Shown here: one piece after another, positions 8,838-14,488 of the stretch
How the letters are laid out: every line of letters starts with the position of its first letter
Position numbering within the stretch: the first letter of the stretch is position 1
Source of the DNA: an uncultured Planctomycetaceae bacterium
GTDB lineage: Bacteria > Planctomycetota > Planctomycetia > Planctomycetales > Planctomycetaceae
DNA length: 14,488 bases
Reading direction: 5' to 3'
NCBI GenBank assembly: GCA_903921605.1
Contig: CAIXQV010000924.1
Span: 1 to 14,488, forward strand
Program-made: the position numbers and the translations under genes
The notes under the pieces: model-generated
Seen by the model: only the letters and a program-made list of their open reading frames with translations
Databases searched by the model: none
What the model was told of the DNA's origin: nothing

Positions 8838-8896
8838 GACCCGACCTCAGAAAATGACGTACCCAGCGAGCAAACACGCTGAAGCATCCGTCGGGC

Positions 8897-8923
8897 TTAT
8901 CGAGGCCAGTGGGCTGGACTTGT
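8897..8923 (-). promoter_or_regulatory. Candidate sigma-28 (FliA)-type promoter for motAB
   Basis: On the minus strand, ACAAGTCC (8923-8916), an 11-nt spacer, then CTCGATAA (8904-8897). This resembles the flagellar sigma-28 consensus TAAAGTTT-N11-GCCGATAA: 10 of 16 positions agree and the spacing is exact, with CGATAA intact. Transcription would start near 8890, giving a leader of about 50 nt before motA. The match is partial and found by eye, so it is a candidate only. Confidence 0.35.
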
Positions 8924-8937
8924 CAGAATTCCTGACA
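8921..8937. repeat. 17-bp operator-like palindrome upstream of motA
   Basis: TGTCAG and CTGACA are perfect 6-bp arms around AATTC. The palindrome overlaps the -35-like part of the candidate motA promoter by 3 bp. Size and symmetry suit a dimeric regulator, but the binding protein is unknown. Confidence 0.4.
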
Positions 8938-9117
8938 GCACACGCGACAAACCCACGGGGTTAGTCGGCACAGTCCGCAGAGTCATCGTAATTCACGAGT
9001 CTGCATTGCACGGAGTGATTGATCAAATCGGATTGGGCCGCAGGTGTCTCTTGCCTGTGGAAATGAAGTACTGAAACCCTCTGACGTGCCTGCTCTGTTT
9101 GATCAGGTGCGCACATC

Positions 9118-9196
9118 GCAAATGGGACAGGCACCGATCCCAGGTGTTGTTGCTCATTGTTTAGGGTGCACTGCGATCGGAGCTAGTCCCATTTGC
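9118..9196. repeat. Long REP-like inverted repeat behind the DUF255 gene
   Basis: The arms are 9118-9139 and 9175-9196. They begin with 11 perfectly paired bases (GCAAATGGGAC / GTCCCATTTGC) and match at 19 of 22 positions, around a 35-nt loop. It lies 53 bp past the stop of the minus-strand gene. The GGGACAGGCACC core resembles the palindromic units linked to REP-associated (RAYT/IS200-like) transposases, which is a recollection and not a search result. On the minus-strand transcript it would form a stable 3' hairpin, perhaps protecting the message. Confidence 0.6.
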
Positions 9197-9248
9197 TCCA
9201 GTTCCCGTGCGTGATACCGGCTAGCCTGCCTGGGGAAAAACCCGCGGG

Positions 9249-12017
9249 CTATTCCTGCTTTTCTTCGTCACCCTTCTCGTCCTCTTTCGGCCCCTTCTTT
9301 TCGTCCTCTTTCGGGAACTTCGTCTCATTGATGTGTTTGATTTCGTCCCCCGGATCGGCGAGCGTCAACTTCCCCTTGAGCTTGATGGAATCAGGCGGCT
9401 CGCAGGTCTTTGAATTGCAAGCCTGGAACTTAATCTCCACTTCAACATCAGCTTTCTCAGCCATCTCGGCCGCATCAGTTTCCAGCAGGGCGTAGATGAT
9501 CACCTTTCCGCCGTAAACATGAGAAGGCTCGTCCTGACCTTCGACTTCCAGAAGCTCATGCTCCGGATATTTCACTTTGGTCATCTTTACCTTTTGCTCA
9601 CTGGTGATCTTGACCTCGGTCGGAATCATAAAATCCGGGTTAGCTGGATTCGCATTAATGTGCCACTCGTTGGCAATCGTCAGCTCGATCGCCACCGGGC
9701 ATTTGCCTCCGCGCTGAAGCTTGTCGAAGTAAGGGTAGATCTTTGCCTTAATCGGACGCTCATCGTAGTTACGTTTGAATGGCGATGGCTTGGCCGGATC
9801 CGGCAGCACTGGTTTGAACGATTGCTGTTCCTCAACTGCCGCTGGGCTGTTAATGCTCTTTTCTTCCACGACTGGGTTTTCATCGCCCAGGCTGCAAAAT
9901 CGCATGTCCTGACGAACAAGCTGACGAACATACGGCCGACGATCTCTGGAAGCTCGGCTTGTTGAGTCGCCATCAGTTGCACTGACAGCTTTGCCGGACT
10001 CCGCCGCCTGAAGCTTCAACAAATCCTGCAGAGCCAAAGCGAGACCGGAACATGCCGAAGGAGATGATTCCAGCATCCCGCTGAATCTCTGCAGTGTTGT
10101 CTCAGCGAGCGACCTGAATGACTTGTTTTCGGCCTGTTGGCCAAGCGCCAGCAAATTGCGGATGGTCATGCTGTTTCCGGATGGCGTCACAGAGTCATAC
10201 GGTGTGCTTGTTCGAGCAAATAACTGTTCCTGATCATTGGCTGTGAAGAAGAACGTTTTCTGCGTCTCATCATAGAACTGAGCAATCTGCTGATTCATCA
10301 ATTCCGATGCGGCTGTCTGCCAGCGTACTTCTCCGGTGGATTCATGCAAAGCTCGCAACGCTGACACGAGACACGCATAGTCGTCCAGAAACCCGCGCTG
10401 GCCGGCAGTATTGTTTCTCCAGGATCGCAGCACGTGGCTGTCAGAATCTCGCAACTTTGTCAGCAGGAAGTCAGCAGCGGTGGCGGCAATCTTCAGGTCG
10501 GTTTCACGTCCAGGCAGGCGGCCACTTACCGCCAGCCCCTGAATCATCAGGGCATTCCATTCCGTCAGCACTTTGTCGTCCAGCATCGGACGTAGACGTT
10601 CCGACCGAACCTTCAGTAGCTGCGACCTCATCGCAGCCAGTTGCTGTTCGACCACGGTTACATCCAGCGATCGAGCTGCTGCCAGTTCCGCAATGGTCGT
10701 CGGCAAAAACAGGACGCGGCCATGCTCAAACGACTGAGGCTGTTTAAACCCGTAGGCTTCGAGAAACAGATCGGCCTCTTCAGCCTTCAGAGAATCTCGA
10801 ACCTGTGGCTCAGTCCACGCATAGTATTCTCCTTCGATGGCATTCGTTTCGGCATCCAGTGCCGAACAAAAACCTCCATCAGGAAGAGTCATCTCGCGAG
10901 TTAGAAATCCAACCAGTTCGTCAATGACCTGATCGTACAATGGATTCTTTGTCACCCGAGCTGCATGAGCATAGACCTCCAGCATCTGAGCCTGATCGTA
11001 GAGCATCTTTTCGAAGTGGGGCACGTTCCAGCGTCGATCCGTGCTGTACCGATGAAACCCGCCGCCCAGATGATCACGTATACCGCCTTTCGCCATCTCC
11101 GTCAGAGTATGGTCAACGATCTGCAGCAGGGCCGGGTCTTTGTTTTCCTCATAGAGACTCAACAGAAAAATCAGACGCGGAACGTTGGGGAATCGAGGTC
11201 CGTCCGGTTTGCGTTCATTAAAATCGACGCCGCCATGAACACTGTCATAACGTTTGCCAATGTCATCAGCCACAAGCTTCAATTGCTCACGCTTCAATTC
11301 CGACTGCTCTGCAAGAACCGATGGACCTGAAAGCCGTCGCACTTCACGAGAGATCATCGTCGCAGTGCTGTTGATGGACTCTCTCTGATCGGTCCACAGA
11401 TCCTGAATGCGTCCGGCTGCAGTCAAAAATCCTGTTCCTCCTTCGGCCGAATCTTCTGGCGGAAGGTATGTAGCGCCGGCAATCGGCTGTCCGTCCGGAG
11501 TCAGGAACATCGATAGCGGCCAACCGCCGCCCCCACGACTTCCCGCAGCCTGTAGATAAACAATCAGACTCGTCATGTAGATGTCATCAATATCCGGTCG
11601 CTCTTCGCGATCGACTTTGATGCAGACAAAGTGCTTGTTCAGAAACTCGGCGACCTGCTCGTTGGAGAACGTCTTGCGTTCCATCACATGGCACCAGTAG
11701 CAACTGCTGTAGCCTACGGACAGAAAGATAGGTTTTTCTTCTTTCTTTGCTTTCTCAAAAGCTTCCGGTCCCCAGGCATACCAGTCTACTGGGTTGTGAG
11801 CATGCATCAGGAGATAAGGGCTGGATTCTTTCGCGAGGCGATTCGCAGGGTGCTTCGCAGCGGAGCTCTCATCCTTCGAATTGGCTGCATCGGCTTCTGA
11901 TTCTGGCTTCTTCGTTTCGTCAGCCAAAGTCACAAGGTTCGGTTGCCCAATGCTAACGGACAAAACTGTGAGCAAAAGAACCAGGGGTCCGGACTTAAGC
12001 AAGGTGGTGATCAACAT
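9249..12017 (-). CDS. Exported thioredoxin/DUF255 (YyaL/SSP411-type) protein fused to a DsbD-alpha-like domain, about 922 aa
   Basis: The chosen start (ATG at 12017) puts a clean signal peptide at the N-terminus ([22 protein letters not shown]). Residues about 58-210 are the DUF255 thioredoxin-like domain: [21 protein letters not shown], then a C106-Y-W-C109 redox motif followed by HVME, then [15 protein letters not shown] and [15 protein letters not shown]. Residues about 250-690 form the helical six-hairpin glycosidase/epimerase-like barrel typical of this family ([46 protein letters not shown]). Residues about 757-890 resemble the DsbD N-terminal alpha domain ([20 protein letters not shown]) with a cysteine pair C867/C872 ([12 protein letters not shown]). 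A Lys/Glu-rich tail ends the protein. It probably acts in periplasmic thiol redox chemistry. The frame is open to a TTG at 12101, and ATGs at 12086 and 12083 are possible starts, but they place a long charged stretch before the signal. No strong ribosome site marks any of these starts. Confidence 0.88.
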   Translation of the reverse strand: MLITTLLKSGPLVLLLTVLSVSIGQPNLVTLADETKKPESEADAANSKDESSAAKHPANRLAKESSPYLLMHAHNPVDWYAWGPEAFEKAKKEEKPIFLSVGYSSCYWCHVMERKTFSNEQVAEFLNKHFVCIKVDREERPDIDDIYMTSLIVYLQAAGSRGGGGWPLSMFLTPDGQPIAGATYLPPEDSAEGGTGFLTAAGRIQDLWTDQRESINSTATMISREVRRLSGPSVLAEQSELKREQLKLVADDIGKRYDSVHGGVDFNERKPDGPRFPNVPRLIFLLSLYEENKDPALLQIVDHTLTEMAKGGIRDHLGGGFHRYSTDRRWNVPHFEKMLYDQAQMLEVYAHAARVTKNPLYDQVIDELVGFLTREMTLPDGGFCSALDAETNAIEGEYYAWTEPQVRDSLKAEEADLFLEAYGFKQPQSFEHGRVLFLPTTIAELAAARSLDVTVVEQQLAAMRSQLLKVRSERLRPMLDDKVLTEWNALMIQGLAVSGRLPGRETDLKIAATAADFLLTKLRDSDSHVLRSWRNNTAGQRGFLDDYACLVSALRALHESTGEVRWQTAASELMNQQIAQFYDETQKTFFFTANDQEQLFARTSTPYDSVTPSGNSMTIRNLLALGQQAENKSFRSLAETTLQRFSGMLESSPSACSGLALALQDLLKLQAAESGKAVSATDGDSTSRASRDRRPYVRQLVRQDMRFCSLGDENPVVEEKSINSPAAVEEQQSFKPVLPDPAKPSPFKRNYDERPIKAKIYPYFDKLQRGGKCPVAIELTIANEWHINANPANPDFMIPTEVKITSEQKVKMTKVKYPEHELLEVEGQDEPSHVYGGKVIIYALLETDAAEMAEKADVEVEIKFQACNSKTCEPPDSIKLKGKLTLADPGDEIKHINETKFPKEDEKKGPKEDEKGDEEKQE

Positions 12018-12168
12018 GCTGGATAACTCTTCGATAAACGTTCGCCTCGAACCATTCTTTTCGAACGAGGTACCCTCGTACATCATGGAGCGATCAGGCA
12101 AACCACGGAAATCACGATATCACGCCGGAACGGCGGCCTCAGCATTCTAGGCACTGGAGCCGCGAAGA

Positions 12169-12220
12169 TGAACTCCGGCACAATCTGCCGGTTCCCGACG
12201 GCATAAATCGGGGGAGTTCA
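12169..12220 (+). repeat. Branched inverted-repeat structure upstream of the HlyD-type gene
   Basis: TGAACTCC (12169-12176) can pair with GGAGTTCA (12213-12220). The enclosed DNA holds CCCGA/TCGGG (12194-12198 with 12208-12212), stacked directly on that stem, and CCGGCA/TGCCGG (12175-12180 with 12186-12191), which competes for two bases of the outer stem. As RNA this could form a three-way junction with an alternative fold. It may be a leader element of the + gene or simple chance. Confidence 0.3.
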
Positions 12221-12262
12221 GGGGATTTAGGAGGCCTCAGATGGCAGTTAGCGGGGATTAGA

Positions 12263-12298
12263 GAAAATCAGCCAGCAATTCGCTTCCTGCTGATTTTC
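12263..12298. repeat. Perfect 10-bp inverted repeat before the HlyD-type gene
   Basis: GAAAATCAGC (12263-12272) and GCTGATTTTC (12289-12298) are exact inverse copies around a 16-nt loop, ending 47 bp before the ATG. The position suits an operator or leader hairpin. The T-richness on the exit side of either strand is mostly within the stem, so a terminator is less likely. Confidence 0.45.
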
Positions 12299-12335
12299 GG
12301 AATTGATCATCGGAAGAGGATCGTAAGGCCGAAAA

Positions 12336-12340
12336 AAGGA
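12336..12340 (+). promoter_or_regulatory. Shine-Dalgarno site for the HlyD-type gene
   Basis: AAGGA lies 5 nt before the ATG at 12346. In-frame ATGs at 12391 and 12403 lack a comparable site, so the longer form is preferred. Confidence 0.65.
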
Positions 12341-12345
12341 ACAGC

Positions 12346-13893
12346 ATGTTGCGCTGGAGTGCATGGATTGCGCTACGCGAATTGTACGGAATGGATGGAA
12401 CCATGGAATCGCCGATTATCGCGAAACTGCCACGCGGACACCGCATGGATCGACAATTCGGAATCGTTTACGACGTCGCTCCGTCTCAGGCGGATGACCT
12501 GACTCTGATCGACGGCATTCGAACGCGCGAAGCCGTGCTGCTGAATCAGCGAGGCATCTACCTGTTCGGGCAGATTGCCCTCTGGCGTCACCGCGAAATC
12601 GTGGAGATCAGCGGTGAACTGCAGATTCCGGTCTCTCGCATTGTCGACGAAGGCTGGATGGAACAAGCTCGCTCTCTGAGCCATCCTGTTCCAACCGGCA
12701 GCGCTTACGATCTTCCCGCGTCGGCCTTTCGCACGATCAGCCTTCTGGTCTGCGCATTGCTGGTGGGCGTGTTTACAATTTACATGTTGGGACGCCATCG
12801 CAATCAGCCGCTGACCGGCGTGCTCTCTGCTGACATCACTTCCATTCGAGTTCCCGCACCGTCGCGTCTGACGGCTGTGCATGTCAAAGCCGGACAGGAA
12901 GTCTTCTCCGGGCAGCCATTGCTGACGCTCGAAAAGCTTGAACATCTTTCGATGCTGGAAGATCAGGAACGAACCGTTCGCAAGCTGACTCAGGAACTGA
13001 AACGCGCTGAAGCGCAGGCGAAAATCGAAGCTGAATGGCGGACCAGTGAACTTGACCGCGAATTGACGGACGTTCGCCTACAGATTGCTCAACGCAAATC
13101 ACCAGCGCTGTATCAGCAGGCTCGCACTACAGACGCTTCAAATAGCCGTCGTGGGACTCGCATTTCCCCGGTGTCTGCTCAAGCGACACTCGCATCGCTG
13201 CCGGCAAAAGCTCGTGCCGGCGGACTCATGTTCTTCAGCGGCAGCGGACAAGCATCTCCAACACCAATCGTTCCGGCACTGCAATCAGTCCCTGTGCGAA
13301 CCGCGATGGCTCCGCGTGAAGATGTCGTGTCTGATTCGCCGACTATGGACTTGGTACCAGCTCCCGCTGAAGCCGCACCCGTCGATGAACAGTCACAGAA
13401 GCTGCATTCCGAGGAAACTCGATTGTCGTCTTTGCGAGAAGCCTTGCCCTCGACCGTGAATGAAGCCATGGGCGTGACTTCGCTCAAAGAACAATTGGAC
13501 GATGCCAGCACACATCTGGAAACCATGAAGTCTGTCAGCCGCGAGATCCACGTGAACGCACCGGTCTATGGTGTCGTGGGTCAAGTTCGTTATCGCCAGG
13601 GCGACGACTTGCCGAATGGCGAGATCATGGTACGAATTCTTCACACCGATCGCCGCTACATCATGGTGCATCTGCCAACCCGCCGCGTGACGGAGATGCA
13701 GGCGGGACAAGAAGTGGAACTGATGTTTCCGGGCAATCAGGAATTCCGAGGCCAGATCGTGGACGTGCCGATGCTGGCCGACACCACCGGCTCTTCGGGA
13801 GATACTCTCGCCGCCGTCCGCATCGAACCCGTCGGCCGCCTCTGGCCCATGATCCCAGTGGGGTCACAGGTTGATGTGGTGTCATTGCGATAA
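12346..13893 (+). CDS. HlyD-type membrane-fusion/adaptor protein with N-terminal helix-hairpin-helix-like domain, 515 aa
   Basis: An inner-membrane protein whose periplasmic part resembles HlyD/RND adaptor subunits. Residues about 48-112 resemble small helix-hairpin-helix domains (DDLTLIDGIRTREAVLLNQRG, then GIYLFGQIALW and DEGWMEQARSL), here with GIR where GIG is usual. One membrane helix follows (about 128-148, ISLLVCALLVGVFTIYML), placing the HHH part in the cytoplasm. The first half of a biotinyl-lipoyl-like domain is at about 158-198 (VPAPSRLTAVHVKAGQEVFSGQPLLTL). A coiled coil (about 200-245), a long Pro/Ala/Ser-rich insert (about 250-345) and a second coiled coil (about 347-398) come next. 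The second lipoyl half is at about 400-430 (VNAPVYGVVGQVRYRQGDDL), then a beta-barrel to the end (AGQEVELMFPG, PVGSQVDVVSL). HlyD proteins link an ABC or RND pump to the outer membrane, but no pump gene is in the window. It could instead be a PilO-like or polysaccharide-export adaptor. Confidence 0.78.
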   Translation: MLRWSAWIALRELYGMDGTMESPIIAKLPRGHRMDRQFGIVYDVAPSQADDLTLIDGIRTREAVLLNQRGIYLFGQIALWRHREIVEISGELQIPVSRIVDEGWMEQARSLSHPVPTGSAYDLPASAFRTISLLVCALLVGVFTIYMLGRHRNQPLTGVLSADITSIRVPAPSRLTAVHVKAGQEVFSGQPLLTLEKLEHLSMLEDQERTVRKLTQELKRAEAQAKIEAEWRTSELDRELTDVRLQIAQRKSPALYQQARTTDASNSRRGTRISPVSAQATLASLPAKARAGGLMFFSGSGQASPTPIVPALQSVPVRTAMAPREDVVSDSPTMDLVPAPAEAAPVDEQSQKLHSEETRLSSLREALPSTVNEAMGVTSLKEQLDDASTHLETMKSVSREIHVNAPVYGVVGQVRYRQGDDLPNGEIMVRILHTDRRYIMVHLPTRRVTEMQAGQEVELMFPGNQEFRGQIVDVPMLADTTGSSGDTLAAVRIEPVGRLWPMIPVGSQVDVVSLR

Positions 13894-13916
13894 GGTGCGT
13901 TCTTGGCGATACGACG

Positions 13917-14336
13917 CTATTGCCGCTGTACAGCCGCTACCAGATCGATGCTGATCGGGTCGTGAATCTTCAGATCATCCACTTCGGTTTTGCCGACGAT
14001 GACAAGTAGGCCGCGTTGGCTTTTGCGGCCGTCGGGGTAGCCAAAGATTTGCTGGCCGTCGTTGAGAGTTACGCGGACTTCGAAGGTCTCATGAACTCCC
14101 GGTAACTCCGGATGCACGATGTCCGGGAAGCGTTCCCAGGCCCATGTCCACAGAGTCGGATTCACATCGGCTCGCCCGGCAATATCGAACCACTCCTGCT
14201 CGGCTTTTCGCAGCTCTTTGAATGTCGCCTGCCGACACCAGACGCGTAGGACCGACTCGATCCATTCGCGACGAGCTGCGGCCAATTGCTCAAAGTTGAC
14301 GGGAGCCGTAATGCTCGGTGAGCACTCTTCTGACAT
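13917..14336 (-). CDS. Unrecognised small protein, 139 aa
   Basis: I do not recognise a family. The N-terminal half is predicted mostly helical and rich in Trp and charged residues (AARREWIESVLRVWCRQ, ELRKAEQEWFDIAGR, TLWTWAWERFPD). The C-terminal half looks beta-rich (FEVRVTLNDGQQIFGYPDG, GLLVIVGKTEVDDL). There is no signal peptide or membrane helix, so it is probably cytoplasmic. The frame stays open upstream to 14456, but that extension runs through a 57-bp palindrome and reads as low-complexity sequence. The ATG at 14336 has AGGA on the minus strand (14345-14348) 8 nt before it, so it is preferred. It converges on the HlyD-type gene with only 23 bp between the stop codons. Confidence 0.6.
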   Translation of the reverse strand: MSEECSPSITAPVNFEQLAAARREWIESVLRVWCRQATFKELRKAEQEWFDIAGRADVNPTLWTWAWERFPDIVHPELPGVHETFEVRVTLNDGQQIFGYPDGRKSQRGLLVIVGKTEVDDLKIHDPISIDLVAAVQRQ

Positions 14337-14488
14337 GAACGAAGTCCTGACGGATACAAAGCTGTCGAGATCGGAGCAAAGTCCCGTCGGCGGAGCGACG
14401 GGTGTACCGTACACCCGTCGTTCCACCGACGGGACTCTTGTCCCCTGGGTCATCATCGGAGCGCTGCTGTGTATTGCCTGGCCAGCCA
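14311..14488 (+). CDS. Possible start of a divergent membrane protein, cut by the window edge
   Basis: An open frame runs from ATG 14311 (or ATG 14335) to the last base with no stop: about 59 codons. GGGAG (14301-14305) lies 5 nt before 14311. The final visible residues (LVPWVIIGALLCIAWPA) look like the start of a membrane helix. The reading would overlap the start of the minus-strand gene: the two ATGs at 14335 and 14336 share the palindrome CATG. Residues about 24-45 are encoded by the palindromic repeat at 14380-14436. The open length alone is not significant, so this is tentative. Confidence 0.35.
   Translation, partial: MLGEHSSDMNEVLTDTKLSRSEQSPVGGATGVPYTRRSTDGTLVPWVIIGALLCIAWPA
14380..14436. 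repeat. 57-bp near-perfect palindrome made of four CCCGTCG/CGACGGG blocks
   Basis: Arms of 28 nt (14380-14407 and 14409-14436) match at 26 of 28 positions around a single central C (14408). Each arm is itself a hairpin: CCCGTCG-N6-CGACGGG occurs at 14383-14402 and again at 14414-14433. The two copies are joined by TGTACCGTACA. It can therefore fold as one long stem or as two small hairpins. The form suggests a REP/MITE-like dispersed repeat, but copy number is not known from one window. It sits 43 bp upstream of the minus-strand gene. Confidence 0.8.

Larger units (their letters stand above)
8838..9248. other. 411-bp intergenic region between motA and the DUF255 gene, rich in inverted repeats
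   Basis: No convincing gene on either strand. It holds at least five inverted repeats: 8921-8937 (TGTCAG/CTGACA); 8950-8962 (AACCC/GGGTT); 8977-9004 (GCAGAGTC/GAGTCTGC, one mismatch); 9038-9060 (CCGCAGG/CCTGTGG, one G-U); and 9118-9196 (22-nt arms). The motA promoter and leader must lie in its left part; the 3' end of the DUF255 transcript lies in its right part. No T-run follows any of the hairpins, so none is a classical intrinsic terminator. Confidence 0.7.
12018..12345. promoter_or_regulatory. Divergent promoter region between the DUF255 and HlyD-type genes
   Basis: 328 bp without a gene; it must hold promoters for both diverging genes. On the minus strand, TTCATC and TAGAAT (-10-like, 12149-12144) with 17-nt spacing are a weak sigma-70-like pair for the DUF255 gene. 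ACGAGG/CCTCGT (12065-12079, 3-nt loop) is a small inverted repeat about 50-60 bp before that gene's ATG. Two larger structures at 12169-12220 and 12263-12298 are listed separately. No clear promoter for the HlyD-type gene was found. Confidence 0.45.

Noticed and set aside
9231..9246. CCCGCGGG next to TTTTT on the minus strand as a terminator of the DUF255 gene
   Set aside because: The palindrome has no room for a loop, so a stable stem cannot form; the real 3' hairpin candidate is at 9118-9196.
12018..12101. Longer form of the DUF255 protein starting at TTG 12101
   Set aside because: It puts 28 mostly polar residues before a good signal peptide and has no ribosome site. An ATG at 12086 or 12083 cannot be fully excluded.
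12135..12240. 8-bp direct repeats GGCCTCAG (12135-12142 and 12233-12240) flanking the branched structure, like a target-site duplication
   Set aside because: An 8-bp repeat within about 330 bp is expected by chance nearly once, and no terminal inverted repeats sit next to it.
14337..14456. N-terminal extension of the small minus-strand gene to 179 aa
   Set aside because: It would translate the palindromic repeat and lacks a ribosome site; the ATG at 14336 has AGGA at a proper distance.
1..14488. CRISPR array, tRNA/rRNA genes, insertion-sequence transposase, integrase or phage genes
   Set aside because: No regularly spaced direct repeats, no tRNA-like cloverleaf and no recombinase or transposase motifs were seen in any frame.

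Overview
The window looks like a chromosomal segment of a flagellated planctomycete (phylum Planctomycetota). The main evidence is two large tandem genes of the PSCyt1-PSCyt2 (DUF1549)-PSD1 (DUF1553) type, an architecture hugely expanded in planctomycetes. A Tat-exported DUF3500 protein, large exported proteins with uncommon domain fusions, and moderate-to-high GC coding sequence with scattered palindromic repeats all fit. Everything here is read by eye; no database search was possible.

Layout, left to right. (1) 2-271 (+): C-terminal end of cysteinyl-tRNA synthetase, cut by the window edge. (2) 426-7115 (+): a probable transcription unit of two exported multihaem-type PSCyt/PSD1 proteins (862 and 995 aa, 18 bp apart) and a twin-arginine-exported DUF3500 protein, closed by a strong intrinsic terminator at 7178-7214. 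(3) 8837-7331 (-): the flagellar stator pair motA-motB. MotA has the key residues almost at E. coli numbering. MotB keeps the proton-binding Asp helix but lacks the OmpA-like peptidoglycan-binding domain. (4) 8838-9248: a 411-bp gap dense in inverted repeats, with a candidate sigma-28-like promoter for motA overlapping a 17-bp palindrome and a long REP-like hairpin just behind the next gene. (5) 12017-9249 (-): an exported thioredoxin/DUF255 (YyaL/SSP411-type) protein fused to a C-terminal DsbD-alpha-like domain. (6) 12018-12345: a divergent promoter region with two notable inverted-repeat structures. (7) 12346-13893 (+): an inner-membrane HlyD-type adaptor with an unusual cytoplasmic helix-hairpin-helix-like N-terminus. 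(8) 14336-13917 (-): a small unrecognised gene. (9) 14311/14335-14488 (+): the possible start of a divergent membrane protein running off the window, whose first codons would overlap gene 8. A near-perfect 57-bp palindrome at 14380-14436 lies inside it.

How the parts may work together. Genes 426-7115 probably act in the periplasm/cell envelope: PSCyt1 is cytochrome-like and the PSD families are of unknown biochemical role, and DUF3500 is also uncharacterised. motAB powers flagellar rotation. The thioredoxin-DsbD-alpha fusion is probably an envelope thiol-redox protein. No single classical defence, secondary-metabolite or mobile system is visible. The most unusual points are the OmpA-less MotB, the DUF255-DsbD-alpha fusion, the HHH-HlyD fusion, and the structured repeats.
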